From positions 1 through 40,094 of the forward strand of contig JBBROA010000022.1 of NCBI GenBank assembly GCA_038229875.1: DNA of 40,094 nucleotides, written 5' to 3'. Below the pieces are notes generated by a model that searched no databases, was not told where the DNA came from, and was given only the letters and a program-made list of their open reading frames with translations. Below, piece after piece: positions 30,916 to 38,815 of this stretch. Made by a program: the position numbers and the translations under genes. Numbering within the stretch: position 1 is the first letter of the stretch; each line of letters begins with the position of its first letter. The stretch comes from JALYUA01 sp038229875 (GTDB lineage Bacteria; Acidobacteriota; Thermoanaerobaculia; UBA5066; Gp7-AA6).

Positions 30916-31473
30916 TCAACTTTCGACCGCCAGATTTCCTCTCTTGACGTTCTCCGCCTGCCACAGGTGCCGGCGTTCGTGCGCCGCCAGAAAAGCGAAC
31001 CACTGGCCGAGCGTCATCTTGAAACGGCGGCTGATCGGAGACCTCATGCGCACGGCGCCGACGTCGAGCCCGTCGCACGCCCGCACCCGCTCCGCGAGCT
31101 CCTCCTGCAGCTGCAGGATCCGCGGCACCACCTCTTCCGAGGGGCGCTCCGGGCGCGGCCGGAACTGGCGGGGCGCCTTGACCTTGAAGCGGACCGGCGG
31201 CTCCACGAGACGCACGTAGAGCCACCCCAGAAAGGGCTGCCGGAAAGGCCCTTCCCCGATGAGGTTGCGGTCCCGCCCCTCCGCGATCTTCCGGTCGAGC
31301 TTCGGAAGGACCATCCATCCGGAGTTCAGATGCTCCAGGCATTCGACGATCGACCACTCCCCGGGAGCGGGATGCCACTGAAGGTCTTCCTCCGAGAGTC
31401 CGCCGACGAGGCGCCCGATCCGATCCCGAAGGGCCGTGAACTGGTGTTCGTAGTCCGCGAGAACGGAATTCAT
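30916..31473 (-). CDS. DinB family protein, second copy type
   Basis: This encodes 185 residues. The DinB_2 four-helix pattern is seen in FTALRDRIGRLVGGLSEEDLQWHPAPGEWSIVECLEHLN (first His ligand near the end of that block) and MTLGQWFAFLAAHERRHLWQAENV (second and third His ligands, AHERRHLWQ). It is only distantly similar to the DinB protein at 23733-24269, so it is not a recent duplicate. The reaction is unknown; relatives are metal-dependent, often thiol-linked, transferases. ATG at 31473 is chosen because everything upstream in frame is Arg-rich and without family similarity. It is divergent from the oxidoreductase gene at 31670 across 196 bases in which I find no clear promoter on either strand. 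Confidence 0.8.
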   Translation of the reverse strand: MNSVLADYEHQFTALRDRIGRLVGGLSEEDLQWHPAPGEWSIVECLEHLNSGWMVLPKLDRKIAEGRDRNLIGEGPFRQPFLGWLYVRLVEPPVRFKVKAPRQFRPRPERPSEEVVPRILQLQEELAERVRACDGLDVGAVRMRSPISRRFKMTLGQWFAFLAAHERRHLWQAENVKRGNLAVES

Positions 31474-31669
31474 GGAAGGCCGAAGCGTCGAAGTGCGCCG
31501 CCGCTCCGCGCGGACCCGATCATGCCCGGTCGAACGGGCGCCGATCCTGCGTCGCGCACCACAGGTCCTGTATAGCACGCGCGGTGTTGCTTCCCTCGGG
31601 TGGATGTAGTGTTCGGAATCGCCGTGAAAACTTCCATGACGCGCTCCGCGCGCGCCAAAGGAGCTCGCG

Positions 31670-32509
31670 ATGATTCTCGTGACGGGGGCCACCGGAAATG
31701 TCGGCTCCGCGCTGGTCAAGGAGCTCGAGCTCCTGAAGGTGCCGTTTCGCGCAGCGGTCCGGCATGCGGGCAACCTGGGGATGCAGTCGGTGGCTTTCGA
31801 CTACGAGAACCCCGACACGTTCGGGCCCGCGCTGGTCGGAGTGGAGAAGCTCTTCCTACTGACCTCCGGCGGGACGGAACGGGAAGGACCGGCCGTCGAC
31901 GCCGCGAAGGCGGCAGGGGTCCGGCACATCGTCAAGCTTTCCGTCTGGGGCGCGGACCGCGAAGACTTCGCGTATGCCCGAGCGCACCGCCCGATCGAAA
32001 AGAAGATCGAGGCCTCCGGGATTCCCTGGACATTCCTGCGGCCAAACGGGTTCATGCAGAATTACCTCACCCAGGCCCAGTCGATCCGCGAACAGGGAGA
32101 GTTCTATTCTTGCGGCAAAGACATGCGTTACAGCCTCGTTGACGGCCGCGACGTCGGGACCGCGGCAGCGCGCGTGCTGACCGCGACCGGGCACGAGGGC
32201 CAGGCGTATACCCTGTCGGGGCCGGAGAGCCTGTCGAACTCGGAGATCGCGGAGAAGCTCTCCGTCGCCGCAGGAAAGCCGATCCGTTACGTCGACCTTC
32301 CCGACGCGGATTTCCGGACCGCGCTCGTGAGCGCGGGAACTCCGCACGCGACGGTGGACGGGTACATCGACCTGATTCACTACTACATCGCCGGCAAGGC
32401 GACGCGTATCTCGCCCGAGGTCGAGCGGATCAACGGAAAACCGCCGGTCTCGTTCGACGAATTCGCCAGCGATTTCGCAGCCGCCTTCAAAACGCAGGAG
32501 CCGTCATGA
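31670..32509 (+). CDS. NmrA-like NAD(P)-binding oxidoreductase (atypical SDR)
   Basis: This encodes 279 residues. A Rossmann fold opens the protein (MILVTGATGNVGSALVKEL, with GATGNVG at 6-12 as the dinucleotide loop). KLSVWGADRE and PWTFLRPNGFMQNYL follow the pattern of NmrA/QOR2-type proteins, and YSLVDGRDVGTAAARVLT is the usual second half. The classical YxxxK catalytic pair of SDRs is not evident, so it may be a quinone or nitroaromatic reductase like QorB, or a redox sensor. AAAGGAG lies 6 bases before the ATG. The stop overlaps the next start (ATGA), coupling it to the zinc-finger protein. Confidence 0.87.
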   Translation: MILVTGATGNVGSALVKELELLKVPFRAAVRHAGNLGMQSVAFDYENPDTFGPALVGVEKLFLLTSGGTEREGPAVDAAKAAGVRHIVKLSVWGADREDFAYARAHRPIEKKIEASGIPWTFLRPNGFMQNYLTQAQSIREQGEFYSCGKDMRYSLVDGRDVGTAAARVLTATGHEGQAYTLSGPESLSNSEIAEKLSVAAGKPIRYVDLPDADFRTALVSAGTPHATVDGYIDLIHYYIAGKATRISPEVERINGKPPVSFDEFASDFAAAFKTQEPS

Positions 32510-32757
32510 AAGACGTCCATCTGAAGGAAGTCCGCGCGGTCACACCCAGCGCGGAAGGGTGCGAAGACTGCCTGAAGATCGGCGCGGACTGGGTCCAGCT
32601 GCGGCTGTGCCTTTCCTGCGGACACGTCGGCTGCTGCGACTCCTCTCCGAACCGGCACGCCACGAAGCACTTCCAGGCGACGAAGCATCCGATCGTCCAG
32701 TCGTTCGAGCCCGGAGAGGGTTGGCGGTGGTGCTACGTGGACGAGGCGACCGTGTAA
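32506..32757 (+). CDS. UBP-type zinc finger domain protein
   Basis: This encodes 83 residues consisting of one zf-UBP (ZnF-UBP/BUZ) domain: Cys19 and Cys22 (CEDC), Cys35 and Cys38 (CLSC), Cys43/44, and His51, His55 and His61 (NRHATKHFQATKHP), then a FEPGEGWRWCYVDE tail. In eukaryotes this fold binds the free C-terminal Gly-Gly of ubiquitin. Many bacteria without ubiquitin have stand-alone versions of unknown role. The start overlaps the oxidoreductase stop by four bases, so the two are made together. It is convergent with the efflux operon, 24 bases away. Confidence 0.88.
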   Translation: MKDVHLKEVRAVTPSAEGCEDCLKIGADWVQLRLCLSCGHVGCCDSSPNRHATKHFQATKHPIVQSFEPGEGWRWCYVDEATV

Positions 32758-32781
32758 GGACCATCCTTTCGCGCTCGCGCG

Positions 32782-35700
32782 TCATTTGGCGTCCGCGTCG
32801 ATCTCCTGAGACCCTTCAAAGAGTCCGTAGAGCACCGGAAGAACAAAGAGTGTCAGCAAAGTCGCGGTAACGAGACCACCTATGATGACCACCGCGAAGG
32901 GTCGCTGTGTTTCTGCCCCGACCCCGGTTGAGAGGGCGGCCGGGAGCAGGCCGAAGGCTGCCATGCAGGCCGTCATAAGAACGGGGCGCATGCGGCTGGC
33001 CGCACCCTCGCGGATCGCCACGCTTAGCTCTTGCCCCCGGCGACGCAGCTCCCGGATTCTCTCGACTAGAAGTACTCCGTTCTGGACGGAGACTCCGAAC
33101 AATGCAATGAAGCCAACGAGTGCCGACACCGAAAGTGCCAGGCCCGCGGCTGGAAGCGCGAGAATTCCTCCCACCGCCGCGAATGGCACGTTCAAGAGGA
33201 TCAACAGCGCAAGCCGCGCGGAGTCGAAGGCAGCAAAAAGCAGGAAGAAAATCACACCGAGTGTGAGCGGCAGAACTACGGCCAGCCGCCTGACGGCGCG
33301 CTGCTGGTTCTCGAAGGAGCCCGTCCACTCCAGACGATAGCCCGTCGGAAGCGGGACTTCGGCTGACACACGCGACCGCGCCTCTCTCACGAGCGACCCG
33401 AGATCGCGCCCTCGAACCGAGAGCCGCACAGCGATACGCCGAGAGTTCTCTTCCCGGTACACCCGAGCAGACCCCGGAGCGATTTTCACGGACGCCACGG
33501 AGCCGAGCGTCAGCTTCTCGCCACTTCCGCCTGGCACGGGGAGCGCTCGAATGGCGTCGACGTCCGAAATCGCGCCCGGGTCCATTCGTACGACGAGATC
33601 GAACGTCTTTTCCCCCTCCAGAACCTGCGTCGCCACGGCGCCACCGATTGCGGTTTCAATGACCGTTTCGACGTCCGACACGGAAAGTCCGTATCGTCCG
33701 ATCGCCTCGCGATCCATCGCGATTTGGATCTGCGGTTGTCCGGAAAGGCGCTCCCCGGAAACGTCCGCGGCACCCCGGATCCCTTGCAGGACGGACGCCA
33801 CTCTTTCGGCAAGCTGCTGGAGAACGACCGGATCTTCGCCGTAGATCTTGATACCGAGCTCGCCCTTGATTCCGGAAACGGCCTCGTTGACGTTGTCTTC
33901 GATGACCTGCGAGAAGTTGAATTCGATCCCCGGAATCTGCGACAGCTTTCGGTCGAATGCGTCTGACAGAGTTTCGCGGGTTCGTGCGGTCTTCCATTCG
34001 TCCCGAGGCGACAAGTCGACGTAAAACTCGGCAGTATCGAAACCGTTGACGTCCGTGCCGTCATCGGGCCGGCCGAGCTGGCTTACCACGGTTCGGACCT
34101 CCGGGAAGGACGCGAGCGTCTGACGAATCTGCCGGGTCAGCCGGGCAGCTTCACTGGGAGAAATTGCCCCGGGCAGCGACGCTCTGACCCAAAGCGCACC
34201 CTCGTCCAGTTTGGGAAGGAACTCGGATCCAATCGTTAGGGCGACGACGATACCGGCCAGGAGCGTTGCACCGGCAAAGGACACCGTCCACTTACCGCGG
34301 GCGAGGACCCACTCAAGGGCCGGAGAATACCCCTTGCGCAGACCAGTGACGAGGCGCGACTCCTCATTTCCGTGCCGGGTGGTTGGAGGCGGATCACCCT
34401 CGTGACGGCCGTCACTTTTTGCGGCGAAGCTCTCCAGCACCGGAACGATCGTCAGCGCGAACAGGGTGCCCCACAGGAGAGCGAAGGTCAGCGTCAGAGC
34501 CATGGGCCGGAAGATCTTTCCTTCGACGCGCTGGAGCGTGTACAGAGGCAGAAAAGCGGTTATCAGGATTGCTTTCGAGAACAGGATCGGCTTTCCGACC
34601 TGGGCGGTGGCTTCGATAATCGCCGGCCGCAAAGCGAGGCCGCGCTCCGAACGCAAACGAAGGAAGTTTTCGACGACGACTACCGCGGCGTCGACGATGA
34701 TTCCGAAATCAATCGCCCCCATCGAGATCAGGTTGGCCGGAATTCCCCGGAGGTCCAGCAGCAGAAAGGCGCCAAGCAGCGACAGGGGGACGACGGCCGC
34801 TACCACGAGGGCGGACCTCGCGTGACGGATGCCGAGAAACGCAACGAGAACAATGAGGACCAGCCCAATCCCCTCAGCCATGTTTCTGCGGACCGTTTCC
34901 AGGGTTCGGTGGATCAACTCCGTCCGGTCGTAGTGCGGCACGATTCGGACACCCCGGGGAAGCCCGGTCTCGTTGAGCTCCCGAACCTTCTGACGGACCC
35001 TCCCCAGAACCTCGAGAGCGTTCTCGCCCTTGCGGAGCAACACGATGCCTTGGACGACGTCGTCCTCGTCCGTTCGAGCATGGGTTTTCCCTACGCGCCC
35101 GAGGCGCAGCTGAGGGCCGACCTTGATGGACGCGAGATCCCGGATCCAGACTGGCGTTCCATTTCGGGACACAACGGCGATCCTGCCGATGTCATCCAGT
35201 CCTTGGACGAGTCCCAGGCCTCGGACGACCTCCATCTCCGAGCCGTGCTCAATGTACGCCCCGCCCGCATTCCGGTTCCCCTTAGCGAGGGCGTCGAAAA
35301 CCTGGGCGAGCGTTAGCCCGTAGGCTTTGAGCCGGGTCGGATCGACCTGCACCTGATATTGCTTCGTCGGTCCTCCGAAGCCCACGACGTCCACGATCCC
35401 GGGGACGGTCCGAAGCTTTCTTTCGACGACCCAATCTTCGAGAGACTTCAGCTCCAGCGGTGAGGAACCGGCGGGGCCTGTCACCGTGTACCGGTAGATT
35501 TCGCCCACGGGAGTCGAATCCGGCGAAAGGCTGGCTTGGACCCCGGCCGGTAGGGTGACCGATTGCAGGCGCTCGAAGGCCTGACTGCGCACGTACGCGG
35601 GGGGCGCGTCGTCCTCGAAAACGATCGTGACCACGGAGAGTCCGAAAATCGATATAGAACGCATTGATGCGCGCCTGGGGATGCCGTTCATCTGATTCTC

Positions 35701-35907
35701 GACGGGAATCGTGATCAAGCGCTCCACCTCTTCCGCGGCGTGTCCCGGGAAGAGCGTAATGATCTGGGTCTGAACGTTCGTAACGTCGGGATAGGCTTCG
35801 ACTGGGAGCCGCCGAAAGGCGCCGACGCCGGCGGCCGTGAAGGCGACGAGCAACGCCAGAGCGATGATCCGATGGCGTAGCGCGTAAGTGACGAGGGCTC
35901 GAATCAA
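32782..35907 (-). CDS. Heavy-metal efflux RND transporter, CzcA-type
   Basis: This encodes 1041 residues, the usual size of HME-RND pumps. N-terminal span 1 is followed by a pore domain (PVEAYPDVTNVQTQIITLFPGHAAEEVERLITIPVE). The TM4 motif DFGIIVDAAVVVVEN holds Asp400, Asp406 and Glu413, the proton-relay acids of the HME class. The stretch VIEDNVNEAVSGIKGELGIKIYGED resembles CzcA/CnrA rather than CusA and shows no methionine cluster, so divalent cations (Co, Zn, Cd, Ni) are more likely substrates than Cu+ or Ag+. The start is TTG at 35907, overlapping the adaptor stop as TTGA. It is the inner-membrane motor of the tripartite system encoded by the three overlapping genes here. Confidence 0.93.
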   Translation of the reverse strand: MIRALVTYALRHRIIALALLVAFTAAGVGAFRRLPVEAYPDVTNVQTQIITLFPGHAAEEVERLITIPVENQMNGIPRRASMRSISIFGLSVVTIVFEDDAPPAYVRSQAFERLQSVTLPAGVQASLSPDSTPVGEIYRYTVTGPAGSSPLELKSLEDWVVERKLRTVPGIVDVVGFGGPTKQYQVQVDPTRLKAYGLTLAQVFDALAKGNRNAGGAYIEHGSEMEVVRGLGLVQGLDDIGRIAVVSRNGTPVWIRDLASIKVGPQLRLGRVGKTHARTDEDDVVQGIVLLRKGENALEVLGRVRQKVRELNETGLPRGVRIVPHYDRTELIHRTLETVRRNMAEGIGLVLIVLVAFLGIRHARSALVVAAVVPLSLLGAFLLLDLRGIPANLISMGAIDFGIIVDAAVVVVENFLRLRSERGLALRPAIIEATAQVGKPILFSKAILITAFLPLYTLQRVEGKIFRPMALTLTFALLWGTLFALTIVPVLESFAAKSDGRHEGDPPPTTRHGNEESRLVTGLRKGYSPALEWVLARGKWTVSFAGATLLAGIVVALTIGSEFLPKLDEGALWVRASLPGAISPSEAARLTRQIRQTLASFPEVRTVVSQLGRPDDGTDVNGFDTAEFYVDLSPRDEWKTARTRETLSDAFDRKLSQIPGIEFNFSQVIEDNVNEAVSGIKGELGIKIYGEDPVVLQQLAERVASVLQGIRGAADVSGERLSGQPQIQIAMDREAIGRYGLSVSDVETVIETAIGGAVATQVLEGEKTFDLVVRMDPGAISDVDAIRALPVPGGSGEKLTLGSVASVKIAPGSARVYREENSRRIAVRLSVRGRDLGSLVREARSRVSAEVPLPTGYRLEWTGSFENQQRAVRRLAVVLPLTLGVIFFLLFAAFDSARLALLILLNVPFAAVGGILALPAAGLALSVSALVGFIALFGVSVQNGVLLVERIRELRRRGQELSVAIREGAASRMRPVLMTACMAAFGLLPAALSTGVGAETQRPFAVVIIGGLVTATLLTLFVLPVLYGLFEGSQEIDADAK

Positions 35908-37061
35908 GCGCCCGGCCCAGATGCCGCGACGGCGGCTAGCAGCAAGCTTCCCTGCGTCACCACGCGAGAGCCGCGCGCTATCCCGGAGCGCACCGGGACC
36001 CGCCCTTCGCGCTCCGGACCGATGTCCACGGCTACGCGCCGAAAGCGATTAGGAGCCTCCTGCACAAAACAGAATGACTTCCCATTCTCGGTCAATATCG
36101 CGGACGCAGGCACCGCGATCATCGGGTGCGGCCGGTCTCCCCCGTCCTCGACAACGACATACATTTCTGCCTTCAGCGATAGAGAAGGATCTCGGACGCT
36201 TCCCCGGACACGGACCGTCCTGGTGACGGGATCGAGTGAGTCGCCGATCCAGTCGATTCTTCCGGTAAACGTTCGGTCCGGGTATGCCATGCATCGGACA
36301 GAAAGCCGATCTCCTTTTCCGATCGACGGGAGGTCCCGCTCGGTAACGTCGAGTAGCACCCACTGGCGGGATGGATCCGTTACGACGAAGAGAGGGGTTG
36401 TGGCGTCGGGTCGCACCTCTTGCCCCACGTTCGCGTTGCGCTCGACGACAACTCCTCCAATCGGAGAAGTCAGCCGGTAGATCTGGTCGGGAGCCGACAT
36501 GGGGCTGCCTCCCCAGCGGACCAGGCGTCCGCGCGTCCGTTGCGCCTCAATGCGGGCCCGGGCAAGATCGGTTTCCGCCCCGTCGAGATCCTTGCGGGCA
36601 GCCGCGCCCCGCTCGAAAAGGCTTGCGATCCGGTAGCGTGCCCGCTCGGCGGCGGCGAGGTCGGCAGCGGACCGGCTCGCGTCGGATTGGGCCTGACCGA
36701 AGTCGGGAGCCGAGATTTCTGCGAGGATGGAGTTGCTGCGAATCCGTTCACCGGGCTTCGCGGTCACCCGCAGGATTCGACCGCTGAACGGAGGAAACAC
36801 GCGGGTTGTAGCGTCCTCGTCCCACGTCAGACGCCCCGTGAGCGGGAGGGAAGCGGCGCTGCTCTCCGAGGCGATCTCGATTTTGAGAGCGCTCAGCTGC
36901 GGCGAACCGGAAGGAAATTCAATGCCCTGACCGACCACTCGAGCGCGAGGAGGATCGTCGGGGGGGGTGGGCGCTCTGCTGCAGGAAAGAATTCCGGCGG
37001 CTGTTACGACGACGAGGAGAGAGGTTGTCTCCGAGAAACGATGACACCCGGCCCGCGTCAT
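35904..37061 (-). CDS. RND efflux periplasmic adaptor, CzcB-type lipoprotein
   Basis: This encodes 385 residues. The signal LLVVVTAAGILSC with Cys27 suggests a lipid anchor in the inner membrane. The barrel-sandwich half opens with LTGRLTWDEDATTRVFPPFSGRILRVTAKPGERI. A helical hairpin follows (SDASRSAADLAAAERARYRIASLFERGAAARKDLDGAETDLARARIEAQ), then LTSPIGGVVVERNANVGQEVRPDAT and a beta-barrel and membrane-proximal domain (LFVVTDPSRQWVLLDVTERDL, RTVRVRGSVRDPSLSLKAEMYV). This is the membrane fusion protein order. ATG at 37061 overlaps the TolC-family stop as ATGA and it ends in a TTGA overlap with the pump gene. No His-rich metal-binding extension is seen. Confidence 0.92.
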   Translation of the reverse strand: MTRAGCHRFSETTSLLVVVTAAGILSCSRAPTPPDDPPRARVVGQGIEFPSGSPQLSALKIEIASESSAASLPLTGRLTWDEDATTRVFPPFSGRILRVTAKPGERIRSNSILAEISAPDFGQAQSDASRSAADLAAAERARYRIASLFERGAAARKDLDGAETDLARARIEAQRTRGRLVRWGGSPMSAPDQIYRLTSPIGGVVVERNANVGQEVRPDATTPLFVVTDPSRQWVLLDVTERDLPSIGKGDRLSVRCMAYPDRTFTGRIDWIGDSLDPVTRTVRVRGSVRDPSLSLKAEMYVVVEDGGDRPHPMIAVPASAILTENGKSFCFVQEAPNRFRRVAVDIGPEREGRVPVRSGIARGSRVVTQGSLLLAAVAASGPGA

Positions 37062-38359
37062 AAACCCGCCCCTGACGGAAACACCAGCATCCGAGCGGCC
37101 GCAAAATCGGCTCGCGCCGCGACGAGATCCGCCCTCGCACCAGCGGCCGCGACTCTTATCTCGTTGGCGTTTCGCTCCGCCTCAAAGAGTTCGAGGAGTG
37201 ATGCGGCGCCGTGCGCGTAGGCAAACTCCACCGAGCTCCGCACCTCTTCCGCGCTCGGCAACAGTTTTCCTAAATACTCGTTCGCTCGCGCCTCCGCGGC
37301 CCGGAGAACGTCCCGAGTCGACGCGAGTTCCGCCCGAGCGTGAAGCCGAGCGGTGTCGAGCTCGCGTTTCGCTCCCGAGAGCGCTGACTCCGCAGACGCA
37401 ATTCCCCCGCGATTTTGATTAAACACGGGAATCGGAATCGCTATGCCTAATCCGATCGAGTTTCGTTGGTCTGGGGGTTGCCGCTCGTACTGCGCAATCA
37501 CGGTGGGATCCGGAACGCGGAGCGAACGCTGAAGGAGGACGTCCGCCTGAGCCCGGCGAACGGCGGCTTCGAGTGCTTTCAGGTCTGGCCGGCGCTCCAG
37601 CGCCCCCGTCTCGTCGGGAGTTTCGAGTTCGATTCTGGTGGACAGGAGAGTGTCGAGTGTATCCGCCAGCTCCCCTTCGGAGCCGGCGGGAAGGGCGAGA
37701 ATCGCGCCGAGCGAACGCAGTGCGCTCCGGAAGGCGGCCTCGGCGGATGCGGCGTCCGTCCGTGAACGGCCTGCCGCGATCTCGACTTGCGTTCGATCCG
37801 ACCGCGAAATGTCTCCGGCCCCTTCGCGGCTGACGGCCAGTTCCGCGCTCTTCTGAAAGGACTCCGCGGATTCCTGGCCGATCCGCGCGACTTCACGTGA
37901 CGCAACCGCCGCGACGTAGCTTCGAACCACCGCCGAAATCAGGGTCCGCTCCGCATCGGCGATACGCGCCTGCGCTTGGATCCGTCCCTCCTCCGCCGAC
38001 ATCCTGCGGTTTCGTCGCTTGCCGCCCAGTTCGAAGAGCTGAGAGACGCCGAGTGTGGAGTCATAGGATCGGTCGAAAAAACCGTTCCCGAAAGCAGTTC
38101 GCGATGAGGTTCCGTCCGAGGGAATTTTCGTCGTCGTCGCGGTCAGGACCGGGTTAGGAAATTGGTCCGCAACCGCCTGCTGCGCTCGCGCGGACAAGGC
38201 CCCCTCCCGCGCGGCGGCCAGGTCCGGGTTCCTTTCCCGCGCGAGCGCCAGGGCTCCGGACAGAGTGAGGGGCACCTGCGCGACGGCGACCGAAGCCACG
38301 AGAGGGGCGATCGCGATGATGGAAATGCGAACACAAATGCCAAAGCGAGTTCGAGACAT
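37058..38359 (-). CDS. TolC/CzcC family outer-membrane efflux protein
   Basis: This encodes 433 residues with a signal peptide (ISIIAIAPLVASVAVA). Two OEP repeats are visible: LTLSGALALARERNPDLAAAREGALSARAQQAVADQFPNPVL starts the first, and a matching helical stretch around ALEAAVRRAQADVLLQRSLRVPDPTVIAQYER starts the second. Alanine- and arginine-rich coiled helices fill the tunnel-forming region. GGGGAGG precedes the ATG at 38359. It supplies the outer-membrane exit duct of the CzcCBA-type pump and is the first of the three overlapping efflux genes, 58 bases after the small HHH/CxxC protein. Confidence 0.9.
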   Translation of the reverse strand: MSRTRFGICVRISIIAIAPLVASVAVAQVPLTLSGALALARERNPDLAAAREGALSARAQQAVADQFPNPVLTATTTKIPSDGTSSRTAFGNGFFDRSYDSTLGVSQLFELGGKRRNRRMSAEEGRIQAQARIADAERTLISAVVRSYVAAVASREVARIGQESAESFQKSAELAVSREGAGDISRSDRTQVEIAAGRSRTDAASAEAAFRSALRSLGAILALPAGSEGELADTLDTLLSTRIELETPDETGALERRPDLKALEAAVRRAQADVLLQRSLRVPDPTVIAQYERQPPDQRNSIGLGIAIPIPVFNQNRGGIASAESALSGAKRELDTARLHARAELASTRDVLRAAEARANEYLGKLLPSAEEVRSSVEFAYAHGAASLLELFEAERNANEIRVAAAGARADLVAARADFAAARMLVFPSGAGL

Positions 38360-38417
38360 GGAACCTCCCCGAAAAGCCCTTACTTCCGGACGCCGAAGGC
38401 GGCACCGGAACTTGAGG

Positions 38418-38792
38418 TCAGCCGAGCGCGGGAGGAGCCCGGGAAGGCGTTTCTTTGGAGAAGGCGGGCGGCATCAGTTTGATGAGCGCCGCGGAGTATC
38501 TGCCGATGCGTTCCAACCGGTGCGTTAGACACACGGAGGGGGAAGGCGCCGAAACAAAATCGGAATTAAAACAGGCCAGACAGGGATCATCCCGGACGAA
38601 CCAGAAAGTGCTCCAGGCCGGCGACCCGGCGAGCGGAACCGGGGAATCGATTTTCACAACGCCCGAGTCGCTTTTCTGGTCGAGAAGCAGATCCTCGAGT
38701 CCGTTCAAGTGATGGTGCGGAGCCGCGGCGACAGCAAGATAGAAAACAGCGAGGTAGGTCGCGGCAATTCTGCGGAAGCGATCCGAAAGCAT
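38418..38792 (-). CDS. Small HHH/CxxC protein of the metal efflux operon, function unknown
   Basis: This encodes 124 residues. A hydrophobic N-terminal helix (IAATYLAVFYLAVAAAP) is either a signal peptide or an anchor, placing the rest in the periplasm. The mature part carries likely metal ligands: His26-His27-His28, Cys71 and Cys74 (CLAC), Cys88 and His91 (CLTH). I recognise no family with certainty; small His/Cys proteins often sit in front of cation efflux genes and could deliver or sense the metal. It lies 23 bases after the outer-membrane beta-barrel gene and 58 before the CzcC gene, all on the same strand, so one operon is likely. Confidence 0.72.
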   Translation of the reverse strand: MLSDRFRRIAATYLAVFYLAVAAAPHHHLNGLEDLLLDQKSDSGVVKIDSPVPLAGSPAWSTFWFVRDDPCLACFNSDFVSAPSPSVCLTHRLERIGRYSAALIKLMPPAFSKETPSRAPPALG

Positions 38793-38815
38793 CGACGGAG
38801 ACTATACGAGACCTG

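Noticed and set aside
30881..31378. A 166-residue N-terminal extension of the dipeptidase.
   Set aside because: It lies mostly within the DinB gene in another phase and would bury the lipoprotein signal.
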